This document shows, piece by piece, positions 8,066 to 16,029 of a DNA stretch of 64,000 nt. How positions within the stretch are numbered: position 1 is the first letter of the stretch; each line of letters starts with the position of its first letter. Below the pieces are notes generated by a model, which saw only the letters and a program-made list of their open reading frames with translations, did no database searches and was not told the origin of the DNA. The position numbers and the translations under genes are program-made. The DNA is taken from contig NZ_CP076563.1 in the NCBI RefSeq assembly GCF_044357945.1, forward strand, positions 372,001-436,000, in the 5' to 3' direction. This DNA is from QAND01 sp003150225 (GTDB taxonomy: Bacteria; Bacillota; Clostridia; Christensenellales; QAND01).

Positions 8066-8623
8066 ATGATATCAGCAGGCGAGTTTCGTAAAGGCATCAC
8101 CGTGGAAATCGATGACGGCGTATGGGTGATCGTGGATTTCCAGCATGTGAAGCCCGGCAAAGGGGCGGCTTTTGTACGCACCAAGATCAAAAACGTGGTT
8201 ACCGGCAACGTGCTCGAGCGCACCTTTAACCCCACCGAGCGGATGCCCCGCGCCCATGTGGAAAGCAAGGACATGCAGTATCTATATGCCGATGGGGATC
8301 TTTACTACTTCATGGACAACGAAACCTATGAGCAGCTGCCCCTGTCCAAGGATTTGGTGGAGGACGCGTTGAAGTTCATCAAGGAGAACATGGACGTTCA
8401 GGTGAAGTTCTTTAAAGGTAGTGCTTTTTCGGTGGAACCCCCGAACTTCGTGGAGCTGGAGGTCACCCAGACCGATCCCGGCTTCAAGGGTGATACCGCT
8501 ACCGCCGGCACCAAGCCCGCTACCCTGGAAACCGGAGCTGTGGTACAGGTGCCCATGTTTATCGACCAGGGCGAGATCATCCGGGTGGATACCCGCACCG
8601 GGGAGTACATGAGCCGGGCGTAA
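8066..8623 (+). CDS. efp: Translation elongation factor P
   Basis: EF-P, 185 residues (the family standard), relieves ribosome stalling at polyproline stretches. The KOW-like N-terminal domain holds the loop HVKPGKGAAF; Lys32 at its tip is the residue that is modified in many bacteria. Two OB domains follow, ending TGEYMSRA. A TTGGAGG site precedes ATG 8066. The gene lies 42 bases after the Xaa-Pro peptidase, a common Firmicutes pairing. Confidence 0.97.
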   Translation: MISAGEFRKGITVEIDDGVWVIVDFQHVKPGKGAAFVRTKIKNVVTGNVLERTFNPTERMPRAHVESKDMQYLYADGDLYYFMDNETYEQLPLSKDLVEDALKFIKENMDVQVKFFKGSAFSVEPPNFVELEVTQTDPGFKGDTATAGTKPATLETGAVVQVPMFIDQGEIIRVDTRTGEYMSRA

Positions 8624-8662
8624 CGCCTAGCGCCATGGATCCCACCAGAGGAGGATACGAAA

Positions 8663-9049
8663 ATGAGCTATGTATCGGAAAAGGTTGCCTATCTGAATGG
8701 TTTGATGGAGGGCCTGGGCATCGGCGATGCCACCCCCGAGGGCAAGATGATCGGCAAGATCGTGGAGGTTTTAGAGGACATGGCCCAGGCCATGGACGAA
8801 ATGGATGAAATGGTCGCTGAGCTGGACGAGCGTGTGGATGAGCTCGACATCGATCTAAGCGAGGTAGAGGACGAGCTCTACGGCGAGGACGAGTGCGATT
8901 GCGGCTGTGAGGATGAGGATTTCCTGGAAATCGTCTGTCCCCATTGCAATGAGACCATCTATTTTGATCAGGACGCCATCATCGATGGGGAACTGGTCTG
9001 TCCCGTTTGCAATCAGGAAATTTTCCCTGATACCGAGGAAGAGGAATAA
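8663..9049 (+). CDS. Small acidic protein with a zinc ribbon (CD1247-type)
   Basis: A 128-residue protein found in Clostridia and annotated after C. difficile CD1247. Residues about 1-40 form a helical start (YVSEKVAYLNGLMEGL). Next comes a heavily acidic coiled-coil-like stretch (DEMDEMVAELDERVDELD) and a CDCGC cluster. The C-terminal ribbon has two CxxC pairs, CPHC and CPVC, that probably bind zinc. No enzymatic motif is seen and the function is unknown. AGGAGG precedes the ATG; a terminator follows directly. Confidence 0.8.
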   Translation: MSYVSEKVAYLNGLMEGLGIGDATPEGKMIGKIVEVLEDMAQAMDEMDEMVAELDERVDELDIDLSEVEDELYGEDECDCGCEDEDFLEIVCPHCNETIYFDQDAIIDGELVCPVCNQEIFPDTEEEE

Positions 9050-9059
9050 AACAAATCGT

Positions 9060-9092
9060 AAAAGGCCCCAGCTTTTGCTGGGGCCTTTTTGT
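9060..9092. terminator. Bidirectional terminator between the CD1247-type gene and the MerR gene
   Basis: Stem AAAGGCCCCAGC with GCTGGGGCCTTT and T-runs on both strands; it serves two convergent genes. Confidence 0.9.
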
Positions 9093-9093
9093 T

Positions 9094-9858
9094 TTAGATC
9101 ACCTGGATGTGAAAACGGATGGCATCCCGCAGAAACACAGCGCACCCCGGCTGATCTTCGTCGTAGTATGCGGTAAACCGCGGATCGCACACATATCCCT
9201 CCGCCAAAGCTACGTGTGCTTCCCGCTCGTAACGGGGCCACATGGCTCCCAACCACTGCTTGTGAAGCGCGGCAATCTCCATGCCTTCCTGGCCGTCCGG
9301 GGAAAGGCCCTGCCGGACAGCTGCCGTAAGACGGCGATTGATCTCTTTGCCAAGATCCTGTAGGCGCGCGTATTCCTCCAAGGTTAGATTCATCATCTTG
9401 GCGTTGCTCTCTTCCATCGCATGGCTCCCATATCGTTCTCGAACCTCCGCCCCGTAGGCCTTCTCATTCTCCTGTATCATCTTTTTCTTAAACCCTTCAA
9501 ACTTTTCAATGTCGCTCATTGTGCTTTCTCCCTTCTCCTTTGAAATGGTCCGTTCCACCGTAGCGATCATTCGGTCAAGAGCGTCCCGCTTTTCTTTGAG
9601 CCCAGCCAAATGCCCCTGAAGCGCCCGCAAGCGGCAGTACTGCGGGTCATCCAGGGCCGCCTTGATCTCCTTTAGCTCCAGCCCCAAAGCTCGGTAAAAC
9701 AGAATCTGCTGTAGCCGGTCCACCTGACTTTCGCCATAAAGGCGGTATCCCGCTTCCGTGGTTTTCTGGGGCGGCAGCAAACCGATGCCGTCGTAATAGC
9801 GCAGGGTTCGAGTACTGATCCCCGCCAACTCTGCCAACTCCTTTACGGTATATGTCAT
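9094..9858 (-). CDS. MerR-family regulator with TipAS drug-binding domain
   Basis: 254 residues. An N-terminal MerR winged helix (VKELAELAGISTRTLRYYD...LLPP) is followed by a dimerisation coiled coil around residues 80-115, and a C-terminal TipAS/antibiotic-recognition domain from about residue 115 to the end. TipA and Mta relatives bind hydrophobic or thiopeptide drugs and activate their own promoter. GGGAGGG precedes the ATG. Its promoter has the diagnostic 19-base MerR spacer (9883-9913), so autoregulation is likely. No transporter gene lies beside it, so the ligand cannot be guessed from context. Confidence 0.9.
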   Translation of the reverse strand: MTYTVKELAELAGISTRTLRYYDGIGLLPPQKTTEAGYRLYGESQVDRLQQILFYRALGLELKEIKAALDDPQYCRLRALQGHLAGLKEKRDALDRMIATVERTISKEKGESTMSDIEKFEGFKKKMIQENEKAYGAEVRERYGSHAMEESNAKMMNLTLEEYARLQDLGKEINRRLTAAVRQGLSPDGQEGMEIAALHKQWLGAMWPRYEREAHVALAEGYVCDPRFTAYYDEDQPGCAVFLRDAIRFHIQVI

Positions 9859-9882
9859 GCTGCTTTCCCTCCCATCGGTTGC

Positions 9883-9913
9883 ATTGTAAACCTTTCCGTA
9901 ACGTTCAAGTCAA
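9883..9913 (-). promoter_or_regulatory. MerR-type promoter with 19-bp spacer
   Basis: On the minus strand TTGACT (9913-9908) and TACAAT (9888-9883) are separated by exactly 19 bases, the stretched spacing that MerR activators correct by twisting DNA. The spacer has a short CGTTACG dyad. Confidence 0.75.
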
Positions 9914-9950
9914 GGAAAACTTACTTGTCCCATTTTTTCTTCTTCCTGTG

Positions 9951-9977
9951 ATAATTCACATTTGCCCTTCATATACA
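9951..9977 (+). promoter_or_regulatory. Candidate sigma-E promoter of the spoIIIA operon
   Basis: ATA at 9951-9953, 16 bases, then CATATACA at 9970-9977, against the sigma-E consensus ATA-N16/18-CATACANT. The spoIIIA operon is sigma-E dependent in Bacillus. The predicted start lies just before the GGAGGG ribosome site at 9991. Confidence 0.5.
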
Positions 9978-10004
9978 TGGAACAAACAAAGGAGGGACAA
10001 GGGG

Positions 10005-10973
10005 ATGCTTACCAAAGAAAGACTGCGCGCAATTCTGGAGCTGCTGCCTCCCCGCATCTCCGTTCTCTTGGAAAACACGGGGGATGAGATCATTCGGCGG
10101 GTGGATGAGATACGGCTTCGGGCGCAGCGGCCCATTGCTTTTACTATGGCGCAGGGGGACGTGTTTTTGAGCAGGGATGGAGGATTTCAAAGCCTGCCCA
10201 AGGATGCCGTAATTATTGAGGCCCAGGAACTACGAGAAACCTTTTTGGGGCTGTGCCGGCATTCCATCTACGCCTATGAGGAGGAGCTACGGAGCGGATA
10301 TCTCACCCTTCCCGGTGGAAACCGAGTTGGGGTTGGAGGCCGCACAGTGGTGCGGGGCGGAGAAATTGCCTCCATGGCAGAATGTTCCTCCCTGTGCATT
10401 CGGATCGCGCGGGAGGTCAAGGGCTGCGGAGACTTTGCCTTGGCCTACCTCCATGATGGAACGGATGTCCACAGCAGCCTAATTATCTCTCCACCCATGA
10501 TGGGGAAGACCACAATGCTCCGGGACATCGCCCGGCAGGTAAGCGATGGAATCTTTGGCGCGGGCGGAAAACGGGTCTGTGTGGTGGATGAACGCTGTGA
10601 GATCGCTTCCTGCCATCAAGGGGTCCCACAGATGGATGTGGGACAGCGCACCGATGTTCTGGACGGATGCCCTAAATCCCAGGGAATGACCATGGCGCTT
10701 CGCTCCCTCTCTCCCCAGGTGATCGTTACCGATGAGTTGGGCGGTGCGGCGGACAGCGCTGCCGTGATGAACGCCTTGTTTTCCGGTGTGAAAGTCATCG
10801 CCTCGGCGCATGGAACGGATATCGACGATGTCTTACGGCGAAGCGACATTCGAGCTCTGGTGGAGCAGGGAGCTTTCAGCCGGTATTTTATTCTGGGAGA
10901 TCGGCCAGGAACCGTTAAGGAAGTCCTAAACGAAAGCCTCAATCTCATCTATTCCAAGGACGCCTACCGATGA
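10005..10973 (+). CDS. spoIIIAA: Stage III sporulation protein AA
   Basis: Secretion-type ATPase of the SpoIIIA-SpoIIQ feeding channel between mother cell and forespore, 322 residues. Visible: an N-terminal adaptor region; a Walker A motif in SPPMMGKTTMLRD; a Walker-B-like region VCVVDERCEIA; and later VIVTDELGG. The frame stays open upstream, but ATG 10005 with GGAGGGACAAGGGG before it fits the family start (MLTKERL). It overlaps spoIIIAB by four bases. First gene of a tightly packed eight-gene operon expressed in the mother cell. Confidence 0.96.
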   Translation: MLTKERLRAILELLPPRISVLLENTGDEIIRRVDEIRLRAQRPIAFTMAQGDVFLSRDGGFQSLPKDAVIIEAQELRETFLGLCRHSIYAYEEELRSGYLTLPGGNRVGVGGRTVVRGGEIASMAECSSLCIRIAREVKGCGDFALAYLHDGTDVHSSLIISPPMMGKTTMLRDIARQVSDGIFGAGGKRVCVVDERCEIASCHQGVPQMDVGQRTDVLDGCPKSQGMTMALRSLSPQVIVTDELGGAADSAAVMNALFSGVKVIASAHGTDIDDVLRRSDIRALVEQGAFSRYFILGDRPGTVKEVLNESLNLIYSKDAYR

Positions 10974-11482
10974 TGAAACTTCTTGCGCTTATTTTGATCT
11001 TTGCGGCCTGCTGTCTGGGCGGGTATTGCCTAGCTGCGCCCTATAAAAGGCGTCCGCTCCTGCTCAATCAGCTTCATTCCGGCATTTTGGGCCTTGAAAA
11101 CCGGCTTATCTATTACGGAGAACCGCTGCATCTCGCCCTCGTTCATTTAGGAGCTGGACATGACGACGCAGTATCCTGCCTTTTTTATGGGATGGGAAAA
11201 TCCATGGAGAAGGATCCTAGGCTTTCCCCGCGGCAAGCGGCAGAGCAGGAGCTGAACGCGCCAAACTATGCTAGCCTAACCGCCATGGACCGGGAAATCC
11301 TCCTTGAGATCTTCGAGGGTATGGGCAGGGATCAGCAGGGACAGAAGAGCGCTCTAAGCCATGGCAGGGACCGGCTACGAGACGCCGCGGCTTCGGCTCA
11401 GGAACAAAAGGAAAAGAACGCAAAGCTATACCAGTCCATGGGGCTTCTCTTGGGCGCCGCCGCCGTGGTACTGCTTGTATAA
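10970..11482 (+). CDS. spoIIIAB: Stage III sporulation protein AB
   Basis: A 170-residue relative of type II secretion GspF. It has a hydrophobic N-terminal segment (residues 4-22), a central helical cytoplasmic region and a C-terminal membrane helix (LLLGAAAVVLLV). In the channel it probably sits next to the SpoIIIAA ATPase. Its start overlaps the spoIIIAA stop (ATGA). Confidence 0.92.
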   Translation: MMKLLALILIFAACCLGGYCLAAPYKRRPLLLNQLHSGILGLENRLIYYGEPLHLALVHLGAGHDDAVSCLFYGMGKSMEKDPRLSPRQAAEQELNAPNYASLTAMDREILLEIFEGMGRDQQGQKSALSHGRDRLRDAAASAQEQKEKNAKLYQSMGLLLGAAAVVLLV

Positions 11483-11495
11483 GGGGAGGATACCA

Positions 11496-11693
11496 ATGAG
11501 CATCGATCTTGTGTTTCGCTTGGCGGCCATCGGCATCATCGTGGCCATCCTAAACCAGCTCCTTACCCGGGCCGGACGGGACGATATGGCCACCATGGTA
11601 ACCATTGCCGGCCTGATCTTGGCACTGTTTATGGTGATGGATCTGATCAGCGACCTATTTGAAAGCGTCAAACGCATCTTTGATATCTACTAA
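11496..11693 (+). CDS. spoIIIAC: Stage III sporulation protein AC
   Basis: A 65-residue membrane protein with two hydrophobic helices (about residues 5-22 and 34-54), the usual size and pattern for SpoIIIAC, which is a small integral membrane part of the channel. ATG 11496 has AAGGGGAGGA before it; a longer open frame upstream only reads through spoIIIAB. Confidence 0.93.
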   Translation: MSIDLVFRLAAIGIIVAILNQLLTRAGRDDMATMVTIAGLILALFMVMDLISDLFESVKRIFDIY

Positions 11694-11705
11694 GGAGAGC
11701 CCTCC

Positions 11706-12089
11706 ATGTTAAAAATTATCGCCATCGGTATTCTGGGCACCGTGCTGGCCATGGTCCTAAAACAGGTCAAGCCCGAATTAGCCCTGCCGGTCTCCCTGGC
11801 CACCGGCGCCATCATCCTTATCATGGCCATCCCTCAGGCACTGGAGCTGATGGATGGGCTCAAAACAATGGCCGGACAGTTCGGCATGGATGGGGACATG
11901 CTAAAAACGGTGTTTAAGATCACCGCCATGGCCTATATCAGCGAATTTGGCGTGGCCACCTGTAAGGACGCAGGGGAAGCCAGCATCGCAAAGAAGATCG
12001 AGCTTTTTGGCAAAATCTCCATCTTCCTTTTGTGCGTTCCCATTATTGGCCAGATCATCAGCGTACTCCATGGGATGGTACAGCTATGA
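11706..12089 (+). CDS. spoIIIAD: Stage III sporulation protein AD
   Basis: A 127-residue integral membrane protein with three to four hydrophobic helices, paralogous to SpoIIIAC. It starts 12 bases after spoIIIAC with an AAGGAG site and its last codons overlap the spoIIIAE start. Part of the channel platform in the engulfing membrane. Confidence 0.93.
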   Translation: MLKIIAIGILGTVLAMVLKQVKPELALPVSLATGAIILIMAIPQALELMDGLKTMAGQFGMDGDMLKTVFKITAMAYISEFGVATCKDAGEASIAKKIELFGKISIFLLCVPIIGQIISVLHGMVQL

Positions 12090-13288
12090 AGCGGCTATGG
12101 GTCTTTCTCCTGGCGTGCATTTTGATGCTGGGATGTCCTGCCTTTGCCGTGCTTGCCCAGGAGGATGAGGAGGAGACGGATCTGGCCGCTCGGGAGGAAT
12201 GGGACCGAGTATATGGAGACGTATTAAACGGATTGGATTTTTCCCAAATGGATTCCGCTTTGAACGGGCTGGGAGAACCGGGATACCAGCTTCTGGGCGC
12301 CAGCGTCCGGGAAGCGGTAATGAAGGCCTCTCAGGGAGAGCTGAAGCTGGACATCTGGGGCATTTTAAAGCTGATCTTCGCCTCGGCGGTGGATGCCTTC
12401 CGCAAGAACGCCGGCATTCTGCTCCGAATTCTGCTCCTGGCGGTGATCAGCGCCATACTGGGAGTGTTGAAACCCTCCTTTTCCTCACAGGGGGTGGCGG
12501 ATGCCGCGGGTATGGTGTCCTATCTATTGATCATCGCAATCCTAGCTCAGCTTCTCTATTCGGTGGTAGGGGTGGCCCGGGACGCCATCGACGCCATGAG
12601 TGGCGTCATCAGCGCGGTGTTTCCCATCCTGCTGCTGCTTCTTACCGCGATGGGCGGAAGTATGTCAGGGGCAGTATTTTCACCGGCCATGGCGGTGCTT
12701 ACCGGCGGTATAGGGTTGTTCATTAAAAATGCCATCCTACCCATGGTACTCATCAGCGGAGTCATGATCATGGTCAGCAATATCAGCGAGCGGGTGCAGA
12801 TTGGCAAAATGGCCGCCTTTGTAAAAAAGATCGCCGGATGGAGCATCAGCGTGGTGTTTGTGGTATTCCTGGGGGTTACCGCCCTCCAGGGAATGGCTGG
12901 CTCCACCATCGATGGCGTCACTCTCCGCACCGCAAAGTTTGCCATCGACAAATTCGTACCCATCGTAGGCGGCATGTTTTCCGATACGGTGGATACCCTC
13001 ATCGGTTGTTCTCTGGTGATTAAAAATGGGATCGGCATCGTGGGCACCCTGATGATCGCAGTCAGCGTACTGTCTCCGGTTCTGACCATCGCATCCCTCT
13101 CTCTGATGATGAACCTGGCAGCTGCCATCATCGAACCCTTTGGGGAAAAGCGTATCTATAAATGCCTTTCGGATATCTCCGGGGTTATGACCCTCTTGTA
13201 CGTTAGCATTCTGGCCCTGGGGGCGATGATGTTCATTCTAGTGTCTCTGGTCGTAGGCGCCAGCAACGTCAACATCATGATGAGGTGA
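12086..13288 (+). CDS. spoIIIAE: Stage III sporulation protein AE
   Basis: The largest SpoIIIA membrane protein, 400 residues. A signal-like N-terminus (MKRLWVFLLACILMLGC, with FAVLAQ after it) leads into an acidic extracytoplasmic segment. Seven or eight transmembrane helices follow from about residue 110 to the end. It is proposed to form the membrane core of the channel. The ATG overlaps the spoIIIAD stop (ATGA). Confidence 0.94.
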   Translation: MKRLWVFLLACILMLGCPAFAVLAQEDEEETDLAAREEWDRVYGDVLNGLDFSQMDSALNGLGEPGYQLLGASVREAVMKASQGELKLDIWGILKLIFASAVDAFRKNAGILLRILLLAVISAILGVLKPSFSSQGVADAAGMVSYLLIIAILAQLLYSVVGVARDAIDAMSGVISAVFPILLLLLTAMGGSMSGAVFSPAMAVLTGGIGLFIKNAILPMVLISGVMIMVSNISERVQIGKMAAFVKKIAGWSISVVFVVFLGVTALQGMAGSTIDGVTLRTAKFAIDKFVPIVGGMFSDTVDTLIGCSLVIKNGIGIVGTLMIAVSVLSPVLTIASLSLMMNLAAAIIEPFGEKRIYKCLSDISGVMTLLYVSILALGAMMFILVSLVVGASNVNIMMR

Positions 13289-13291
13289 GCT

Positions 13292-13465
13292 ATGAAAGCC
13301 ATATTGGAATGGGGATTTCACATCGCACTGGTCGCGGTGATCGTCACCCTATGCGAAGGCATCCTGCCCAGTGGAAGCATCAAGAAATTCGCCCGGGTAG
13401 GCCTGGGCCTGGCCCTCGTGCTGGAGATGCTGAGCCCGCTTATAAAATTAGTGCAACAAATATGA
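13292..13465 (+). CDS. spoIIIAF: Stage III sporulation protein AF, short form (membrane part only)
   Basis: A 57-residue frame in the exact spoIIIAF position, three bases after spoIIIAE, with GAGGTGAG as ribosome site. It begins MKAILEWGFHIALVAVIVTL and continues with ILPSGSIKKFARVGLGLALV, giving two membrane helices at about residues 8-21 and 36-51. That is the N-terminal membrane part of SpoIIIAF. Bacillus SpoIIIAF is about 206 residues; the C-terminal soluble domain is absent and there is no room for it, because spoIIIAG starts 48 bases later. It is either a reduced but working membrane stub or a truncated remnant. Confidence 0.75.
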   Translation: MKAILEWGFHIALVAVIVTLCEGILPSGSIKKFARVGLGLALVLEMLSPLIKLVQQI

Positions 13466-13513
13466 ATTTATTGTCCCAGAGGGAAATAGAAATAGGTGTA
13501 GGGGGTAGAAACA

Positions 13514-14089
13514 GTGGAGAACCAAGGGAAAAAGCGTCCGGAGATCAAGGGCAAGCTGTTGGGCAGCCTGGACCGGAAAAAGATGGAGGTGGTCATTGGA
13601 GTCATCATCATCCTGGCCATGGTACTACTCTATCTATCCACCTTTTCAGGAAACGGAGAGAAAAATGAGAGCCCGGCTGTGGATTCTTCCAGCCAGGAGG
13701 CCGCCGTTTATAACTATCTGGACGAGGAAGACAGACTGCGCAATATCCTCAGCAGGATCAGCGGGGTAGGGGAGGTGCAGGTGATGATCACCTATGCCGG
13801 CGGCAGCGAGTTGGTTCCCGCTTACAACAGCGATTCCAGCGTACAGAGTTCCGAGGAAACCAGCGTTTCCGGCACCACGCGGACCACGAGAAATGAGTCG
13901 GAATCCAAAAACCCAGTGACCCAGCAGGATGGCACCGTTCTACTCTCTGAAAAACGCCCCGAGGTGGTAGGGGTCATCATCGTGGCCCAGGGAGCCCAAA
14001 ACGTTGAGGTTAGGATGGCCCTGATCAAAGCGGCTCAAACGGCGCTAAACGTGCCTTTGAATAAAGTGGAAGTATTTGAAATGAATTGA
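13514..14089 (+). CDS. spoIIIAG: Stage III sporulation protein AG
   Basis: A 191-residue ring-forming channel protein. It has a cytoplasmic basic start, one membrane helix at about residues 24-42 (MEVVIGVIIILAMVLLYL) and an extracytoplasmic domain with the conserved ILSRISGVGEVQVMITY. A Ser/Thr-rich insertion follows and the end is a ring-building motif (VRMALIKAAQTAL). The GTG start at 13514 follows GTAGGGGG. SpoIIIAG forms the large ring in the intermembrane space. Confidence 0.95.
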   Translation: MENQGKKRPEIKGKLLGSLDRKKMEVVIGVIIILAMVLLYLSTFSGNGEKNESPAVDSSSQEAAVYNYLDEEDRLRNILSRISGVGEVQVMITYAGGSELVPAYNSDSSVQSSEETSVSGTTRTTRNESESKNPVTQQDGTVLLSEKRPEVVGVIIVAQGAQNVEVRMALIKAAQTALNVPLNKVEVFEMN

Positions 14090-14106
14090 CGGGGAGGAAA
14101 CGGAAC

Positions 14107-14658
14107 ATGAAAGTACACTTCAAGAAAATCAGGTTGGAAAAACGGCATTGGGTATTCCTGGGGCTGGTGGCTGCCCTGTGCCTCACCGGCATCATCAATA
14201 TGCGGCTCAACAGCATCACGGGGGAAACGCAACCCATTGCCCTAAAGCCCTCTGAAACGCCCACCCAGGAGCAGCAGTCCGAGGAAGGAGCCGCCACCTC
14301 GGCCAGCGCCAACTTCTTTACCAACTATCGTGCGGAACGAACCGCCACCCGGGATAAGGAAATGACCTACTTAAACGAGATCATCGGCAGCGAGAAAACC
14401 GACGCCGAAACCCTCAAGGACGCCCAGGAGCAGAAGATGGCCCTCACCACCGCCATGGAAAAGGAATTGCTGGTAGAGGGACTCATCAAAGCCAAGGGCT
14501 TTACCGATTGCATTGTAACCGTGCAGAACAACAGCGTCAATGTGGTGGTGAATAACACCGAAGCCCTTACTTCAGCCCAGGCCTCCCAGATTATGGAAAT
14601 CGTCCGCAGGGAGACCGGCGTCGCGGCGGAAGACATTAAGATACTCCCGAAAAATTAG
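14107..14658 (+). CDS. spoIIIAH: Stage III sporulation protein AH
   Basis: Mother-cell channel protein that binds SpoIIQ from the forespore. 183 residues: a short basic head, a membrane helix (about residues 13-29), a low-complexity linker rich in Glu, Gln, Ser and Ala, and a C-terminal ring-building domain (LIKAKGFTDCIVTVQN, then IMEIVRRETGV). ATG 14107 has GGGGAGG seven bases upstream; an in-frame TTG at 14086 is less likely. Last gene of the spoIIIA operon. Confidence 0.94.
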   Translation: MKVHFKKIRLEKRHWVFLGLVAALCLTGIINMRLNSITGETQPIALKPSETPTQEQQSEEGAATSASANFFTNYRAERTATRDKEMTYLNEIIGSEKTDAETLKDAQEQKMALTTAMEKELLVEGLIKAKGFTDCIVTVQNNSVNVVVNNTEALTSAQASQIMEIVRRETGVAAEDIKILPKN

Positions 14659-14674
14659 TTTTCTGGGGGAAACC

Positions 14675-14703
14675 TTGTTAATAAATTCCCGTGATGGTAT
14701 AAT
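14675..14703 (+). promoter_or_regulatory. Sigma-A promoter for the Asp23-amaP group
   Basis: TTGTTA (14675-14680), 17 bases, TATAAT (14698-14703), just after spoIIIAH, separating the sporulation operon from the vegetative genes that follow. Confidence 0.8.
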
Positions 14704-14734
14704 ACCTATGAAAAATTGAACGGAGGTGCTGATG

Positions 14735-15157
14735 ATGTCAGAGAAAGATATGGAATTTGCAATCCAGGAGGAACAGTCCGGTAAGGTTACGTTTAATACC
14801 GACGTGATCGCTACCATCGCCGGCCTTGCCACCGTGGAAGTTCCTGGCGTCGCGGGCATGAGCGGCGGTATCGTCAGCGGCATGGCAGAGCTCTTGGGGA
14901 GAAGAAACCTTACCAAGGGCGTTAAGGTGGCCATCAACGAGCAGGAGTGCGAGGTGGATCTTAACATCGTCGTTACCTATGGCGTGAAGATCCCCGAGGT
15001 AACCGCTAAAATTCAGGGCGATGTGAAGAGCAGCATCGAGACCATGACGGGGCTTACCGTAAAATCGGTGGACATTCATGTCCAGGGAGTGGACCTTGAA
15101 AAAAAGAAGGAAGATCAGTCCGTTGAGGGCGATTCCGTCCAGATTCCCGTCCAGTAA
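14735..15157 (+). CDS. Asp23/Gls24 family envelope stress protein
   Basis: A 140-residue cytosolic protein of the Asp23/Gls24 family (YqhY-like). Asp23 in Staphylococcus lies under the membrane, anchored by AmaP, and responds to envelope stress; YqhY in Bacillus is linked to fatty acid synthesis control. Visible core: FNTDVIATIAGLATVEVPGVAG, later LNIVVTYGVKIPEV and VKSVDIHVQGV. ATG 14735 has GGAGG eight bases before it, though ATG 14732 is equally possible. An amaP gene follows, as in Firmicutes generally. Confidence 0.92.
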   Translation: MSEKDMEFAIQEEQSGKVTFNTDVIATIAGLATVEVPGVAGMSGGIVSGMAELLGRRNLTKGVKVAINEQECEVDLNIVVTYGVKIPEVTAKIQGDVKSSIETMTGLTVKSVDIHVQGVDLEKKKEDQSVEGDSVQIPVQ

Positions 15158-15170
15158 AACCGGTGGATTT

Positions 15171-15200
15171 TGCCCCCTGCCATTCAGCGGGGGGCTTTTG
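15171..15200 (+). terminator. Weak hairpin between Asp23 and amaP genes
   Basis: GCCCCC pairs with GGGGGC around an 11-12 base loop, followed by TTTT. Probably a partial terminator or processing site inside the operon. Confidence 0.45.
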
Positions 15201-15226
15201 CCATACATCCCTTTGGAGGTTTACCA

Positions 15227-15781
15227 ATGAAAGCAATCGACCGCGTGTTCATGACGCTTCTGATGTTACTCATCATGGCGTTAAGCGTCTTTGTTATCCT
15301 ATTTTGCTTAGGCGTTCTTCCCATGCTGGATCTTGCGTCGGCAATCATCACCATCGAAAGCAACGTAGTATTGAAAATCGTGGCTGTTGTGGCGTCCATT
15401 TTCTTGTTCATCCTGGCCGTTAAGGTGCTCTTTGCCCGGACCGGGGGAGCCGCCGGCATGGACTCCGCCCACGCCAGCAGCTTGCGGCCCAGCACGGAAG
15501 CCCGTACCCTGATCGAGATCGCTCCCAACGTGCGGATCACCACCGAAGCCATAAACGACATTGTGCAGAAAGCCGCCCAGAACAGTGCCAGCATCACCGG
15601 CGCCAACTGCAGTGTGCTCAAACAGGCGGAAGGCCCTTATCAGGTACGGATCGGTGCAACGGTGGCCGACGGCGTCAGCATTCCCGAAGCTGCCGCTGAG
15701 ATGGAGGCCCGGATAAAGGAAACCCTCTCCTATGCTTGCGGCATCGGGGAAATCAATACCGATATCGTCATCGGGAAATAA
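15227..15781 (+). CDS. amaP: Alkaline shock response membrane anchor protein AmaP
   Basis: A 184-residue protein with two N-terminal membrane helices (about residues 8-32 and 48-66) and a C-terminal Asp23-like cytosolic domain (TLIEIAPNVRITTEAINDIVQKA). AmaP tethers Asp23 to the membrane. I start at ATG 15227, which has TTGGAGGT before it; the upstream open frame lacks homology. It lies between the Asp23 and DUF2273 genes, the standard arrangement. Confidence 0.9.
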   Translation: MKAIDRVFMTLLMLLIMALSVFVILFCLGVLPMLDLASAIITIESNVVLKIVAVVASIFLFILAVKVLFARTGGAAGMDSAHASSLRPSTEARTLIEIAPNVRITTEAINDIVQKAAQNSASITGANCSVLKQAEGPYQVRIGATVADGVSIPEAAAEMEARIKETLSYACGIGEINTDIVIGK

Positions 15782-15799
15782 GCGATCGAAGGAGCACCC

Positions 15800-16027
15800 A
15801 TGGACAACAACAACTTCTGGCAGTTCTATAACCAGCACCGCGGTAAAATCATCGGCGGGCTGTGTGGGTTGGTTTTGGCCCTGTTTATCATCAACTACGG
15901 CTTTTTTACCACCCTTTTGATCGCCGCTTTCGTAGCCGTGGGCGCCTATTTTGGCTCCCGTCGGGAGAACCGTGAGCGGGTCTATGAGTTCATCAAAAAT
16001 CTTGTCGAAGGCGGGAAAGAGAAGTAA
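15800..16027 (+). CDS. DUF2273 small membrane protein
   Basis: 75 residues with two closely spaced membrane helices (GKIIGGLCGLVLALFIINYG and FFTTLLIAAFVAVGAYFG) and a basic-acidic tail. DUF2273 proteins accompany Asp23 and AmaP in Firmicutes; the biochemical role is unknown. An AAGGAG site precedes ATG 15800, and nusB starts three bases after its stop. Confidence 0.88.
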   Translation: MDNNNFWQFYNQHRGKIIGGLCGLVLALFIINYGFFTTLLIAAFVAVGAYFGSRRENRERVYEFIKNLVEGGKEK

Positions 16028-16029
16028 TT

